Of a stretch of DNA of 64,000 nt, positions 1-8,512 are shown piece by piece. Location of the stretch: positions 3,267,825-3,331,824 of the forward strand of contig NZ_KB910516.1 in NCBI RefSeq assembly GCF_000372825.1. Reading direction: 5' to 3'. This DNA is from Methylobacterium sp. 77 (lineage in GTDB: Bacteria > Pseudomonadota > Alphaproteobacteria > Rhizobiales > Beijerinckiaceae). The translations under genes were made by a program, and so were the position numbers. Position 1 is the stretch's first letter, and every line of letters begins with the position of its first letter. The notes below the pieces were generated by a model. The model did no database searches, was not told the DNA's origin, and saw nothing but the letters and a program-made list of their open reading frames with translations.

Positions 1-42
1 GGCACCAATTCCACGCTCGTGCTGAAGCATATCGACGCCTGA
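1..42 (+). CDS. fabB: 3-oxoacyl-ACP synthase I, C-terminal end (partial)
   Basis: Frame 1 is open from the window edge and ends in TGA at 40-42. The last 13 residues, GTNSTLVLKHIDA, match the end of FabB-type beta-ketoacyl-ACP synthases, which finish in GGTNATLV-like sequence around the second active-site strand. FabB elongates acyl chains in type II fatty acid synthesis in the cytoplasm. The enoyl reductase fabI lies downstream on the same strand, matching the fabA-fabB-fabI order of many rhizobial-type alphaproteobacteria. Only the tail is visible, so the call rests on this short motif plus context. Confidence 0.75.
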   Translation, partial: GTNSTLVLKHIDA

Positions 43-129
43 ACCGCAGCGCCTGCGGAACTCGACTTCGGCCGTACCGGCATGCCTCCGGCCTCTTCGT
101 CCGGAACCGCGGATTCAACCTCGCGTTTC

Positions 130-276
130 ATGGATGAGGCGGGCGAGGACGCGATGGTCGTGATGATGATTTCTCTGATCGCCGTCGGCAGCGTCGGCAT
201 CGCGGCGGTGGCCTGCATCCGCTCCAAGCAGGCGTTGTTCGATACAGCCCTCGACGAGACGCGCGGTTACTTCTGA
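130..276 (+). CDS. Possible small single-span membrane protein
   Basis: A 48-codon frame from ATG 130, with an in-frame ATG upstream at 82. It has a hydrophobic stretch at about residues 9-26 (MVVMMISLIAVGSVGIAAVA) followed by a charged C-terminus. It sits between fabB and fabI on the same strand. No family is recognised and no convincing ribosome binding site precedes either ATG. It could be a real small membrane protein or chance coding in the fab intergenic region. The remaining sequence from 43 to 431 shows no other gene. Confidence 0.3.
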   Translation: MDEAGEDAMVVMMISLIAVGSVGIAAVACIRSKQALFDTALDETRGYF

Positions 277-431
277 TCACCTGCCTCTCGTGGCGCGTTT
301 GGGCGACGGCGAGACCTCGGTATCCTCATCATCATCGACACCGGATTGGACAGTCCATCGACGCCCGCGCTAAGCGTCCTCACAACAGCCGGACGTCTCG
401 GGACTTCGGCGCGATGGACGCGGGGAAACGC

Positions 432-1259
432 ATGACGGGTTTGATGGCAGGCAAGCGTGGCCTGATCCTGGGTGTCGCCAACGATCATTCCATCGCCTGG
501 GGCATTGCCAAGGCCCTTCATGACCATGGGGCGAAACTCGCCTTCACCTATCAGGGCGAAGCCCTGGGCCGTCGCGTCAAGCCGCTGGCAGCCTCCCTCG
601 GCTCCGACATCGTCATCCCCTGCGATGTGGAAGACATCGCCAGCGTGGATTCCTTGTTCGAGGCTCTCGACGGGCATTTCCCGGACGGGATCGATTTCGT
701 GGTCCACGCCATCGGCTTCTCGGACAAGGCGCAGCTCAAGGGCCGCTACGTCGATGTGACCAGCCGGGAGAACTTCTCGCGGACCATGGTCATCTCGTGC
801 TTCTCCTTCACCGAGATCGCGCAGCGCGCGGCCAAGCGCATGCGCAAGGGCGGCTCGATGCTGACGCTGACCTATGGCGGCTCGACCCGGATCATGCCGA
901 ACTACAACGTCATGGGCGTCGCGAAAGCGGCGCTCGAAGCCTCCGTGCGCTATCTCGCCGGCGATCTCGGCCCGGAGGGAATCCGCGTCAACGCCCTCTC
1001 GGCGGGCCCGATGCGGACCCTGGCCGGCGCGGGCATCGCCGATGCGCGCCTGATGTTCAACCATCAGCGCGCCCACGCCCCCTTGCGTCGCACGGTGACG
1101 CTGGAAGAGGTCGGCGGCTCGGCGGTCTACCTGCTCTCGGACCTGTCCGGCGGCGTCACCGGCGAAGTCCATTTCGTCGATTCCGGCTACAACATCATCT
1201 CGATGCCGCGGCCCGACGTCCTGCAGGCCCAGGACGAGGCCGGCGTCGCCGACACCTGA
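432..1259 (+). CDS. fabI: Enoyl-[acyl-carrier-protein] reductase (NADH), FabI type
   Basis: A short-chain dehydrogenase-fold protein of 275 residues that reduces trans-2-enoyl-ACP in the last step of each fatty acid elongation cycle. The FabI-specific cofactor loop GVANDHSIAWGIA is at residues 14-26. The active-site set is Tyr148, Tyr158 and Lys165 in YNVMGVAK, two residues offset from E. coli Tyr146/Tyr156/Lys163. That offset and the N-terminus MTGLMAGKRG favour ATG 432 over the in-frame ATG at 414. No frameshift is seen. It follows fabB, so co-transcription with the fab genes is likely. FabI is the target of triclosan and related inhibitors in other bacteria. Confidence 0.95.
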   Translation: MTGLMAGKRGLILGVANDHSIAWGIAKALHDHGAKLAFTYQGEALGRRVKPLAASLGSDIVIPCDVEDIASVDSLFEALDGHFPDGIDFVVHAIGFSDKAQLKGRYVDVTSRENFSRTMVISCFSFTEIAQRAAKRMRKGGSMLTLTYGGSTRIMPNYNVMGVAKAALEASVRYLAGDLGPEGIRVNALSAGPMRTLAGAGIADARLMFNHQRAHAPLRRTVTLEEVGGSAVYLLSDLSGGVTGEVHFVDSGYNIISMPRPDVLQAQDEAGVADT

Positions 1260-1287
1260 TCCCCTGCGGGGTCAGGCATCCGGGGGG

Positions 1288-2403
1288 TCAGGCATCCGGA
1301 ACGGCGGCGGTTTCGGGCCGGTTGCTCTCGACCAGCCCGAGGATGTCGTCCCAGCGGGACACGAAGGCGGCGACGCAGGCCGGATCGAAATGGGTGCCCG
1401 CATGCTCTTCGAGATGCCGGCGCGCGGCCTCGGGCGTCCAGGCCTTCTTGTAGACCCGCTCCGAGATCAGGGCATCGAACACGTCGGCGACGGCGACGAT
1501 GCGTCCCGCGAGAGGGATCTGCGTCGTGCCGAGCCCCTGGGGATAGCCGCCGCCGTCCCAGCGCTCATGATGGGTCAGGGCGATGTCGGAGGCGAGCTGC
1601 AGCAGGTGCGACGGGCTGTCGTGGAGCATGCGGTAGCCGCGGATCGCATGCTGCTTCATCTCCTCGCGCTCACTCTCGCTCAGAGGCCCCGGCTTCATCA
1701 GGATGCTGTCGGGAATACTGATCTTGCCGATGTCGTGCATCGTCGAGGCCAGCGCGATATCGTTGGCATCGGCCTCCGACAGGCCGAGCCCCTCGGCGAT
1801 GGCGATGGCGCAGCCGGCGACGCGCGTCAGGTGATCCCCCGCCTGATCGTCCCGGAACTCGGCCGCCAGCATCAGGCGACGGATGATTTCACGCTCCCGC
1901 AGGGCCGCCTCGGTACGGGCGCGATCGATATTGCGGTTCATCGCATCGGATTGCCGGTCGAGGAGCTGGCGCGCCAGGGTGAGTTCGATGAGGCTGCAGA
2001 CCCGGATCTGCAGGTCGAGCGGATCGATGGGCTCGATCATCACGTCGGTGGCACCGGCCTCGACCGAGGCGCGCCGCAGGGCGGCGGGCGTGCCGAGGAC
2101 CAGAATGGCGGTGCGGGCATGGCACTCGCGACTTCGCAGGTTGCGGACCACCGTGAGCCCGTCGATCCCGCCCTCGGGATCATGCATCACGATGACGAGG
2201 TCCGCCGGCTGAAAGATCTCCTCGCTCGCGGCGGCCTTCGCCCCGGTGACGAGCCGGATGGCGCAATCGAGGCCCCGCAGGTTCAGGACGCGATGGACCG
2301 GCGCCGAGGTGCAGACGATGGCGATGAGGGCCCAGGCTTGCTCGGAGGAAGCGGGCTCGGACGAAACGGGCACGGAGGAAACGGCGGCGGGCGTGGCGGG
2401 CAT
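1288..2403 (-). CDS. HD-GYP domain response regulator (putative cyclic-di-GMP phosphodiesterase)
   Basis: A 371-residue cytoplasmic protein. The N-terminal ~150 residues look like a receiver domain (LVIVMHDPEGGIDGL around the expected phospho-acceptor; LVLGTP). The C-terminal ~190 residues are an HD-GYP domain with HDIGK and HHERWDGGGYPQGL, the metal-binding HD and diagnostic GYP signatures being intact. Such proteins hydrolyse cyclic di-GMP. The conserved receiver Lys before Pro is Glu here (MIEPIDP), so phosphorylation-dependent switching may be altered. The gene is convergent with fabI. No cognate kinase is adjacent, but many sensor kinases lie later in the window. Confidence 0.88.
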   Translation of the reverse strand: MPATPAAVSSVPVSSEPASSEQAWALIAIVCTSAPVHRVLNLRGLDCAIRLVTGAKAAASEEIFQPADLVIVMHDPEGGIDGLTVVRNLRSRECHARTAILVLGTPAALRRASVEAGATDVMIEPIDPLDLQIRVCSLIELTLARQLLDRQSDAMNRNIDRARTEAALREREIIRRLMLAAEFRDDQAGDHLTRVAGCAIAIAEGLGLSEADANDIALASTMHDIGKISIPDSILMKPGPLSESEREEMKQHAIRGYRMLHDSPSHLLQLASDIALTHHERWDGGGYPQGLGTTQIPLAGRIVAVADVFDALISERVYKKAWTPEAARRHLEEHAGTHFDPACVAAFVSRWDDILGLVESNRPETAAVPDA

Positions 2404-2612
2404 CAGGACACGGTCTCTCCCGGTCGTCGTAACGCCGCAAGGGCTTCCGGACGATCCGGAAGGTGACGGGGCGCCTCAGGCTAACCCGCGATCCACGCGA
2501 GTTCCATCGCCCGCATGCCCGGCATGGACGTCATCAAGCGAAATTGTGCGCGGGACCTCGATCGGCCGGTCTCGCGCCGGGGGCTCCGCGACCCGCATCT
2601 CAGAACACCGGA

Positions 2613-3134
2613 TCAGCGCCGGCCGGTCGATCCGAAACCGCCCTGCCCGCGACCATCCCGCGGCTCCGGCTCCTCGGGATCGAGGGCATCCACGATGGTG
2701 AAGACGGGCCTCGTCACCCGCGTGAAGACGAGTTGCGCGATCCTGTCGCCGGGGCGGATGTGGATCGTGGCGGCCGGATCCGCGTTGCGGTTCCAGACCG
2801 AGATCATCAGCGGTCCCTCGTAGTCCGCGTCGATGACGCCGACGCTGTTTCCGAGGACCAAACCGTCGCGATGGCCGAGCCCGGAGCGCGGGAAGATGAG
2901 GCCGCACCAATCCGGGTCGCGGATCAGCACGCTGAACCCCGCCGGGATCAGGATCGCGGGCGAGTGCGGCGCCAGGGTCAGCGCCTCGTCGAGGCAGGCA
3001 TGCAGGTCGAGCCCCGCCGCCGCCGAGGACCCCCAGCGCGGAAAGCCCCATTCCTTCAGGCGCGGGTCGCGGATGCGCAGGTCGATCTTCGGCGCGTCGA
3101 TTCCGGGGGAATCGGTTGGGACGGCCCCGCTCAC
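2613..3134 (-). CDS. dut: Deoxyuridine 5'-triphosphate nucleotidohydrolase (dUTPase)
   Basis: A 173-residue trimeric-type dUTPase that converts dUTP to dUMP and pyrophosphate, keeping uracil out of DNA and feeding dTMP synthesis. The motifs appear in order: AAGLDLHA (motif 1), PRSGLGHRDGLVLGN (motif 2), GVIDADYEG (motif 3), RPGDRIAQLV (motif 4) and the C-terminal GQGGFGSTG flap (motif 5). The start is GTG at 3134, overlapping the TGA of the upstream lyase gene (GTGA), so the two are translationally coupled. The extra ~20 residues before the core are within family variation. Confidence 0.93.
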   Translation of the reverse strand: MSGAVPTDSPGIDAPKIDLRIRDPRLKEWGFPRWGSSAAAGLDLHACLDEALTLAPHSPAILIPAGFSVLIRDPDWCGLIFPRSGLGHRDGLVLGNSVGVIDADYEGPLMISVWNRNADPAATIHIRPGDRIAQLVFTRVTRPVFTIVDALDPEEPEPRDGRGQGGFGSTGRR

Positions 3135-4018
3135 GCCGCTCGTGCCGCGATGGCATCGGCGAGCGCGACGATCCGGGCGGCCTCCACGGCGTGGAGCCGC
3201 TCGATCATCCGGCCGCGAAAGCCGATGGCGCCACGCGCACGGTTCTCGGGCTCGGTGAAGACGGCGATGATCGCCCGCGCTTCCTCGATCTCGGCCTCGG
3301 AGGGGCCGAACAACGCATTGGCGGTGGCGATCTGGCTGGGGTGGATCAGCATCTTCCCGTCGAAGCCGCTGTCGCGGCCCTGTTCGCACTCGGCCCGGAA
3401 GCCGCTCTCGTCGCGGAAGGCATTGTAAATGCCGTCGATCACGTCGATGTCGTAGGCGCGGGCGGCCATGACCACGTTCATCAGCCAGGGCATCAGCGCG
3501 GGACGACCGGGTACCCCGAGCCGGACCCGGCTCGTCTTGGCGAGGTCGTTCGGCCCGACCAGGAGGCACGACAGGCGCGTATCCACGTCGCGGGCGGCGC
3601 TGGCGATCTCGGCGATATGCAGGATCGCGAGCGGCGTCTCGATCATCGCCCAAACACGGGTACGGTCCGGCGCGCCGAGCCGGCGCAGGCGCGAGCCCAC
3701 CGAGACGAGGGCGTCGGGACCGGACACTTTCGGGATCACGATCGCATCCGGCCCGGCCGGCGCGATGCGGGCGAGATCGGCCTCGCCCCATGGCGTGTCG
3801 AGGCTGTTGATGCGGACGACGACCTCGCGCCGGCCATAGGGCCGGGCGGCCACCGTGGCGGCGACGGCCTCCCGTCCCTCCGCCTTCATGTCGGGCGCGA
3901 CGCCGTCCTCGAGGTCGATCATCACGACGTCGGTGGGCAGGCCGCGCGCCTTTTCCATCACCCGTGGATTGGAGCCGGGCATGGCGAGAACGCTTCGACG
4001 CGGACGGATCTCTGTCAT
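3131..4018 (-). CDS. HpcH/HpaI aldolase / CitE-like (acyl-CoA lyase family) protein
   Basis: A 295-residue TIM-barrel protein of the citrate lyase beta/malyl-CoA lyase superfamily. RSVLAMPGSNPRVMEKA at the N-terminus, VVMIDLEDGVAPDMK (metal/substrate Asp-Glu), the MIETPLAI strand and GFDGKMLIHPSQI near the C-terminus are the usual family blocks. Members cleave or condense CoA thioesters such as malyl- or citramalyl-CoA. It does not look like the canonical malyl-CoA lyase of the serine cycle, so I do not assign a substrate. ATG 4018 is chosen because AGGGAG lies about 10 nt upstream. The 3' end overlaps dut by 4 nt. Confidence 0.8.
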   Translation of the reverse strand: MTEIRPRRSVLAMPGSNPRVMEKARGLPTDVVMIDLEDGVAPDMKAEGREAVAATVAARPYGRREVVVRINSLDTPWGEADLARIAPAGPDAIVIPKVSGPDALVSVGSRLRRLGAPDRTRVWAMIETPLAILHIAEIASAARDVDTRLSCLLVGPNDLAKTSRVRLGVPGRPALMPWLMNVVMAARAYDIDVIDGIYNAFRDESGFRAECEQGRDSGFDGKMLIHPSQIATANALFGPSEAEIEEARAIIAVFTEPENRARGAIGFRGRMIERLHAVEAARIVALADAIAARAA

Positions 4019-4125
4019 GGCGCGTCGGTCTCCCTGAAGCCGCAGCTTGGTGCCCCTGCCGGCCGGCGATACCGCCACCCCCCTTCGGTTTCAAGCTCCC
4101 CCGGAAAAAGGTGGCTCAGGAGAAG

Positions 4126-4341
4126 CTAGCGCTCGGGTGCCGCGCAGATCTCATGAAGTCCGGTCCGGTCGCGAAACCAGAAGACCCGCTTGAACGGATT
4201 CGCTCCCGATTCCGGGTAGGACGACGCCAGTCTCCGCGCGAGCAGGACGGCCTCGGTCCGAGTGTGGATGGCATGGGCGAGAGTCTTCCAGGCGCTTTCA
4301 TCGCCTTCGACGATTTTCCTCACGTAGATCGAATGCGCCAT
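4126..4341 (-). CDS. Small hypothetical protein
   Basis: A 71-residue soluble protein starting MAHSIYVRKIVEGDESAW and ending HEICAAPER. An AAGGAG ribosome binding site lies 8 nt before ATG 4341, which makes this a credible gene. No catalytic motif, signal peptide or membrane segment is visible. It is separated from the CitE-like gene by about 100 nt on the same strand. Function unknown. Confidence 0.6.
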   Translation of the reverse strand: MAHSIYVRKIVEGDESAWKTLAHAIHTRTEAVLLARRLASSYPESGANPFKRVFWFRDRTGLHEICAAPER

Positions 4342-4833
4342 GATTGGACTCCTTCGAAAAGGGATTTGATGGGCCGAGATATCTACATCAAGCCGGCGCC
4401 GAGCATTTGGTTTTCAGAGATTATGCAATATGGTTAATCGATCTTAATAGCTTTTCTCGTATTTGATTGGCCTTTTGCTTCATGATCACGGCGAGGCGCC
4501 GGAGATCGCGGGCGGCATCCTCCGGTTGCAGAGCGGCGTGACGGCCGGACGGAAGTCTTCCCCGGCGAGGGCGACGGGCGGCACGTTCGGTCGGTAGGCA
4601 AGAGCAAATTTCGCGGTTGCCCAGCTCGGAAGCCGCCACGCCCGTCAGGTTGACCGGCAGGCCGCATCACAACCTTAGCGCGCATCGACAAGGTTTCGAC
4701 CGCACCGGCTGCGGACCTAGCCTTCCGACGACCTCGAATCGGCGAGTGCCGTCCGATGAAAACAGTCGCTCGAATATGTCGCGAAAGGCGATACTTCCCG
4801 GCTCTGTAGCATGGTCTGTTAGCATTTTATATT
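4342..4833. other. Intergenic region without convincing gene
   Basis: About 490 nt between a leftward small gene and the rightward GGDEF-EAL gene. It includes a locally AT-rich stretch around 4380-4460, unlike the GC-rich surroundings, likely holding the promoter of the leftward gene. Short frames on both strands lack ribosome binding sites and recognisable protein character. Confidence 0.5.
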
Positions 4834-7074
4834 ATGGTCTCGATCAAGCTGCTCATGATCGGTGCCGATTCTATGCTTGCTCCACTTTCGGCACCCGCCG
4901 GAAACGACGACCCGGAATGCGCGACGCAGGAAGGTGATCGACCCGCCGCGTCTCGCTCCCGTCGCATGATCGGCGCCGCTCCGGATTCCGGCCTCGACCG
5001 CATCGTTGCCTTGACGGCCGCGAGCTTCGGAATGCCGATGGCGTGGGTCTCGCTCGTCGATGATGACGTTGCGTGGCTCGCGGCTCGGATCGGCGTCGAT
5101 CGGGACAGATTCCCGCGACATGCCCTGCCCTGCGAGATCGTGATCGCGAGCTCCGACATCCTGATCGTCACCGATGGCGGACATGAGCTCCGGGACGACC
5201 GGCTTCCTCAGGTCCTGCCCGACGTCCGGTTCTATGCCGGCGCGCCCCTCGTCACCGGCGCGGGGCAGTGCATCGGTACGCTCTGCGTGCTCGACACCGA
5301 ACCGCATGTCGATTTCGGCGAGGCCGGCCGGCACCGGCTCGCGGCCTTCGCCGACATCGTCATGGACCGGCTGCAGAGCCGCCGCTCCGACGAAGCCGTG
5401 GTGCTCGGCTTCGCCAAGGCCGCCGAATATGCCTTCCTCGCCGTGGACGGCACCGGCACGATCGCCTTCTGCAATCCCTCGGCGGATTCCCTGTTCGGTT
5501 ACGAGTCAGGCGGGATGCTCGGCCAGTCCATCGAGATCATCATCCCCGAGCCGCTCCGGGCCGCTCACAGGGCAGGCTTCTCCCGGATCGCTTCGGGCAG
5601 CGCCTCGCATCTCGCCGGTCGCACCATCGAGCTGATCGCCCTGCATCGCGACGGCCGCACCTTCCCGATCGAGTTCTCGATGTCGCTCTGGCATGAGGGC
5701 GGCGAGATCGGGATGGGGGCCGTCATTCGCGACATCAGCGAGTGGCATGCCCGTGATGCCAAGCTGGTTCAGCTGGCCCATCACGACAAACTGACCGGCC
5801 TCACCAACCGCGCCCTCTTCGACGAGCGCCTCGATGGAAGCCTCGGGGCGAACCGGGACGCCACGGTGATGCTGCTCGATCTCGACGGCTTCAAGGAGGT
5901 CAATGACAGCCTCGGCCATGCCGTCGGGGATATCCTGCTCCAGGCCGTCGCGGTGCGTCTGTCGTCCTGCGTCACCTCCGACAACACGGTCGCGCGGTTC
6001 GGCGGCGACGAGTTCGCGATTCTCCTACCGGGCCAGGGCGATCCGCTGAAAGCGGGGGCCTGCGCCGCGAGAATCCTCGAGGCGTTCCAGACCCCGATCC
6101 CGGTGGCGGGCCATATCTTTCACGTCGGCCTCAGCATCGGTGCGGCGATCGGCGGGCCGGGCAGCATCCGGGACGAGTTGATCGCCGATGCGGATCTGGC
6201 GCTCTACCAGGCCAAACGTGACGGGCGACGCTGCTTTCGCCTGTTCGAACAGCCCATGCGCAGTGCCGTCGTCGCGCGCCGGGCCCTCCATGACGAATTG
6301 ACCCGGGCGCTTGAGAACGCCGAACTGGTTCTGCACTACCAGCCGCAGGTCGAGATCGCTTCCGGGCGGATCATCGGGGCGGAAGCCCTGTTGCGGTGGC
6401 AGCATCCCACGCGCGGGCTCCTTCTCCCCGCCGCCTTCATCGACGCCCTCGAAGCCCATCCCCGCGCCGCATCGATCGGCAGCTGGATCGTCGAAGACGT
6501 CTGCCGGCAATCCGCCGCCTGGCGAGCCGACGGCCTGCCGCCCCTGCGCCTCGCCGTGAATCTGTTCGAGGCTCACCTGAGGAAGGGTACGCTCGCAGCC
6601 GAGGTGATGGCCGCCCTGACGCGCCATGCGGTGCCGCCGCACCTGCTCGAGATCGAGGTGACGGAGAGGATCGCCCTCCAGAACGACGATTCCGTGCTGG
6701 ACCCGCTGCGTGAGCTCCACGGGCATGGCGTCTCCATCGCCTTCGACGATTTCGGTACCGGCTACGCCTCGCTGAGCTCACTCAAGCGGTTTCCGCTGAC
6801 ACGGCTGAAGATCGACCGCAGCTTCGTCCGCGACATCCTCACCGACCGTCACGATGCGGAAATCGTCCGTGCCGTGCTCGGCATGGCCCAGAGCTTCGGC
6901 CTCGACGTCATCGCCGAGGGGATCGAGACGGCCGAGCAGGACACGATGCTGCGCATGATGGGCTGCCGCGAGGGCCAGGGCTATCTCTATGGCCGGGCCA
7001 TGCAAGCCGACGCGCTGGCCGCTCTCATCACGGCCGTACGGACCGAGGGCCGGCAGGGAAAGAAGGCAGCGTAG
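4834..7074 (+). CDS. GAF-PAS-GGDEF-EAL protein (cyclic-di-GMP turnover)
   Basis: A 746-residue cytoplasmic sensor with a GAF domain (about 45-185), a PAS domain (about 195-305), a GGDEF diguanylate cyclase domain (about 315-475) and an EAL phosphodiesterase domain (about 490-740). The cyclase signature is intact (RFGGDEF). The EAL domain retains GAEALLRW, the DDFGTGYASL loop and a late IAEGIET segment, so both activities are possible. No membrane segment is seen. It is unclear whether one activity dominates. The start is uncertain: ATG 4834 gives the longest frame but lacks a clear ribosome binding site, with ATGs at 4855 and 4873 as alternatives. With the HD-GYP gene at 1.3-2.4 kb it forms a second cyclic-di-GMP element nearby. 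Confidence 0.92.
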   Translation: MVSIKLLMIGADSMLAPLSAPAGNDDPECATQEGDRPAASRSRRMIGAAPDSGLDRIVALTAASFGMPMAWVSLVDDDVAWLAARIGVDRDRFPRHALPCEIVIASSDILIVTDGGHELRDDRLPQVLPDVRFYAGAPLVTGAGQCIGTLCVLDTEPHVDFGEAGRHRLAAFADIVMDRLQSRRSDEAVVLGFAKAAEYAFLAVDGTGTIAFCNPSADSLFGYESGGMLGQSIEIIIPEPLRAAHRAGFSRIASGSASHLAGRTIELIALHRDGRTFPIEFSMSLWHEGGEIGMGAVIRDISEWHARDAKLVQLAHHDKLTGLTNRALFDERLDGSLGANRDATVMLLDLDGFKEVNDSLGHAVGDILLQAVAVRLSSCVTSDNTVARFGGDEFAILLPGQGDPLKAGACAARILEAFQTPIPVAGHIFHVGLSIGAAIGGPGSIRDELIADADLALYQAKRDGRRCFRLFEQPMRSAVVARRALHDELTRALENAELVLHYQPQVEIASGRIIGAEALLRWQHPTRGLLLPAAFIDALEAHPRAASIGSWIVEDVCRQSAAWRADGLPPLRLAVNLFEAHLRKGTLAAEVMAALTRHAVPPHLLEIEVTERIALQNDDSVLDPLRELHGHGVSIAFDDFGTGYASLSSLKRFPLTRLKIDRSFVRDILTDRHDAEIVRAVLGMAQSFGLDVIAEGIETAEQDTMLRMMGCREGQGYLYGRAMQADALAALITAVRTEGRQGKKAA

Positions 7075-7136
7075 TTCCAAGACTCGATGAGCTGACCCAT
7101 AGGTCAGTCTCGTCGAGGGCCGGTGTAAGACCGGTT

Positions 7137-7481
7137 TTAGAGCGGGCGGGTCGCGTTCGGCTTCTGGAGGAGCCAGAACTTCGCGCGCTGGATCAGGGCC
7201 GGGCGAACCCGGGCCACGTCCTCGCCATCGACCAGGGGCGAGGTCGAGAGGGCGGAAAGATAGGCGCCCTCGCTGCCACGACAGGATTTAAGCGCCGATT
7301 CCACGGCCAGAACACGGCTCGTCAGGACGGATTGCAGACCGAAATTCCGGTGCAGGCATCCGCGCCATGCCGCATGCAGGGCACCGACATCGGAATCCTC
7401 GGCCGAGGCCTGAGGGATGGCGGACAAAAGCACCATGGCAGCCAGCAGGACAGCTGCGGGCACGCGGCTCAGCTTCGTCAT
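7137..7481 (-). CDS. Small exported hypothetical protein
   Basis: A 114-residue protein with a signal peptide (hydrophobic VPAAVLLAAMVLLSAIPQ, likely cleaved after ASA near residue 27). The mature part holds two cysteines (GCLHRNFG and LKSCRGSEGAYL) that could form a periplasmic disulfide. No family is recognised. It lies between the GGDEF-EAL gene and the BTLCP peptidase gene. A degenerate TTAA-N7-CTAA element at 7524-7538 lies upstream, weaker than the two boxes before the peptidase. Between this gene and 7074 there is a small CTGACC/GGTCAG hairpin (7091-7106). Confidence 0.65.
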   Translation of the reverse strand: MTKLSRVPAAVLLAAMVLLSAIPQASAEDSDVGALHAAWRGCLHRNFGLQSVLTSRVLAVESALKSCRGSEGAYLSALSTSPLVDGEDVARVRPALIQRAKFWLLQKPNATRPL

Positions 7482-7596
7482 GAGGAGGGGTTCCCGAACC
7501 CGCTCACCCTCGCCTGCGCAAGCTTAACAACTCGCTAATGCGTCGCCTTCGATACGATCCCGAACCGGGACGGGCGCCCCGGGGAGGGGCGCGCGC

Positions 7597-8274
7597 CTAG
7601 CGGTTTGCGGTCGTCACCGGCGATGTGGCGCGGCCCAGCGAGACCCAGGCCACCGCATCCTGGCTCTCGCGCTTGATGAAGGTGTAGCCGGTCTGGCGCC
7701 AGGGCAGGATGTTGCTGGTCTTGTTGTCGAGGATGAGGTCGCCCCTGTCGGTGATCAGGGTCAGGACGGCATGGCCTTCACCCTTCTCGTCGATCACCAC
7801 GGTCATCCGCATGGCCCGGCGCGGCAGGCCGGCATCGGCGAGGAGCTTGCGCTTGAGGAGCTGGAAATCCTCGCAATCGCCGGCGCCGGATTCTGCGAGA
7901 TCCCAACGGTCGGCCACGTGCAGCTGCTCCATGTCGGTGACGGCCCGGATCGACTTGTTCACGCGGCGGTTCACCGAGACGATGGTGTTCCAGATGGCGG
8001 GCGTCAGGGCGATCGTGGCGGGCTCGCCGACATTCACCGCGCATTCGGAGACGTAGGACTCGCAGAACGTGACCCATGCGGTGATCGGGCGGGCGGCCCC
8101 CGACGTCGCGATCGAGCTTGCCACGCCGGGCAGCGACGCCAGGGTCTGGGCGGCGGCGCCATCCGGTACGGCGGCAAGGGAAGCAACCATCAGGCCCGAG
8201 ACGAGGCCGAGACGTCCGACGGTGCGCCCGAGGGCAGTCACCGCATTCTGGAGCTTGGAAATCGCGATCCGCAT
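7597..8274 (-). CDS. Transglutaminase-like cysteine peptidase (BTLCP, DUF920)
   Basis: A 225-residue exported protein with a signal-like hydrophobic segment at about 22-42. The triad is visible: Cys134 in GAGDCEDFQLLKRKLL, His168 in GEGHAVL and Asp183 in LILDNK. This is the bacterial transglutaminase-like cysteine proteinase family. Members include LapG, which cleaves adhesin tethers when cyclic di-GMP falls; others are of unknown target. No LapD homologue or large adhesin is in the window, so a LapG role is only possible. ATG 8274 (MRIAISKL) is preferred; the frame extends upstream but loses protein character. Two TTAA-N7-TTAA boxes lie directly upstream. Confidence 0.85.
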   Translation of the reverse strand: MRIAISKLQNAVTALGRTVGRLGLVSGLMVASLAAVPDGAAAQTLASLPGVASSIATSGAARPITAWVTFCESYVSECAVNVGEPATIALTPAIWNTIVSVNRRVNKSIRAVTDMEQLHVADRWDLAESGAGDCEDFQLLKRKLLADAGLPRRAMRMTVVIDEKGEGHAVLTLITDRGDLILDNKTSNILPWRQTGYTFIKRESQDAVAWVSLGRATSPVTTANR

Positions 8275-8291
8275 GGCCGCCGCTCGTCCCG

Positions 8292-8306
8292 TTAATCTGT
8301 TGTTAA
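8292..8306 (-). promoter_or_regulatory. CtrA-type box, proximal (TTAA-N7-TTAA)
   Basis: TTAA, seven bases, TTAA, only 18-32 nt before the ATG of the BTLCP peptidase gene. This exact spacing is the binding motif of CtrA, the alphaproteobacterial cell-cycle and motility regulator. A second full match lies 40 nt upstream. Confidence 0.55.
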
Positions 8307-8345
8307 CGAACGTCTCACGGCCAGGGTTGGGCGGCAATCTCCGGG

Positions 8346-8360
8346 TTAAGAAAAGGTTAA
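8346..8360 (-). promoter_or_regulatory. CtrA-type box, distal (TTAA-N7-TTAA)
   Basis: Second perfect TTAA-N7-TTAA within 70 bp. Two full matches in GC-rich DNA upstream of one gene are unlikely by chance. They suggest cell-cycle or motility-linked control of the peptidase gene. Confidence 0.55.
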
Positions 8361-8512
8361 TGCTGTGAACAGCTGTGCATGACGTAAAATTACAACGCGT
8401 TCCGGACGACATGGGGGAGCGTCCGAAACCGGTGCGGCGACAGGGCATCGCCGCACCGGATCGTCGTCGCATATCGATGTGTCTCGAGGTCGATCTCGAC
8501 TCTTCGGATAGC

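Noticed and set aside
3131..4018. Calling the lyase the serine-cycle malyl-CoA lyase
   Set aside because: The N-terminal region and length differ from the canonical enzyme and no serine-cycle genes are adjacent.
4434..4447. CtrA box in the AT-rich region upstream of the small leftward gene
   Set aside because: Spacing is TTAA-N6-TTAA, one base short of the consensus.
7524..7538. Third CtrA box, before the small exported protein gene
   Set aside because: TTAA-N7-CTAA has one mismatch; noted in the feature entry but not listed as a site.
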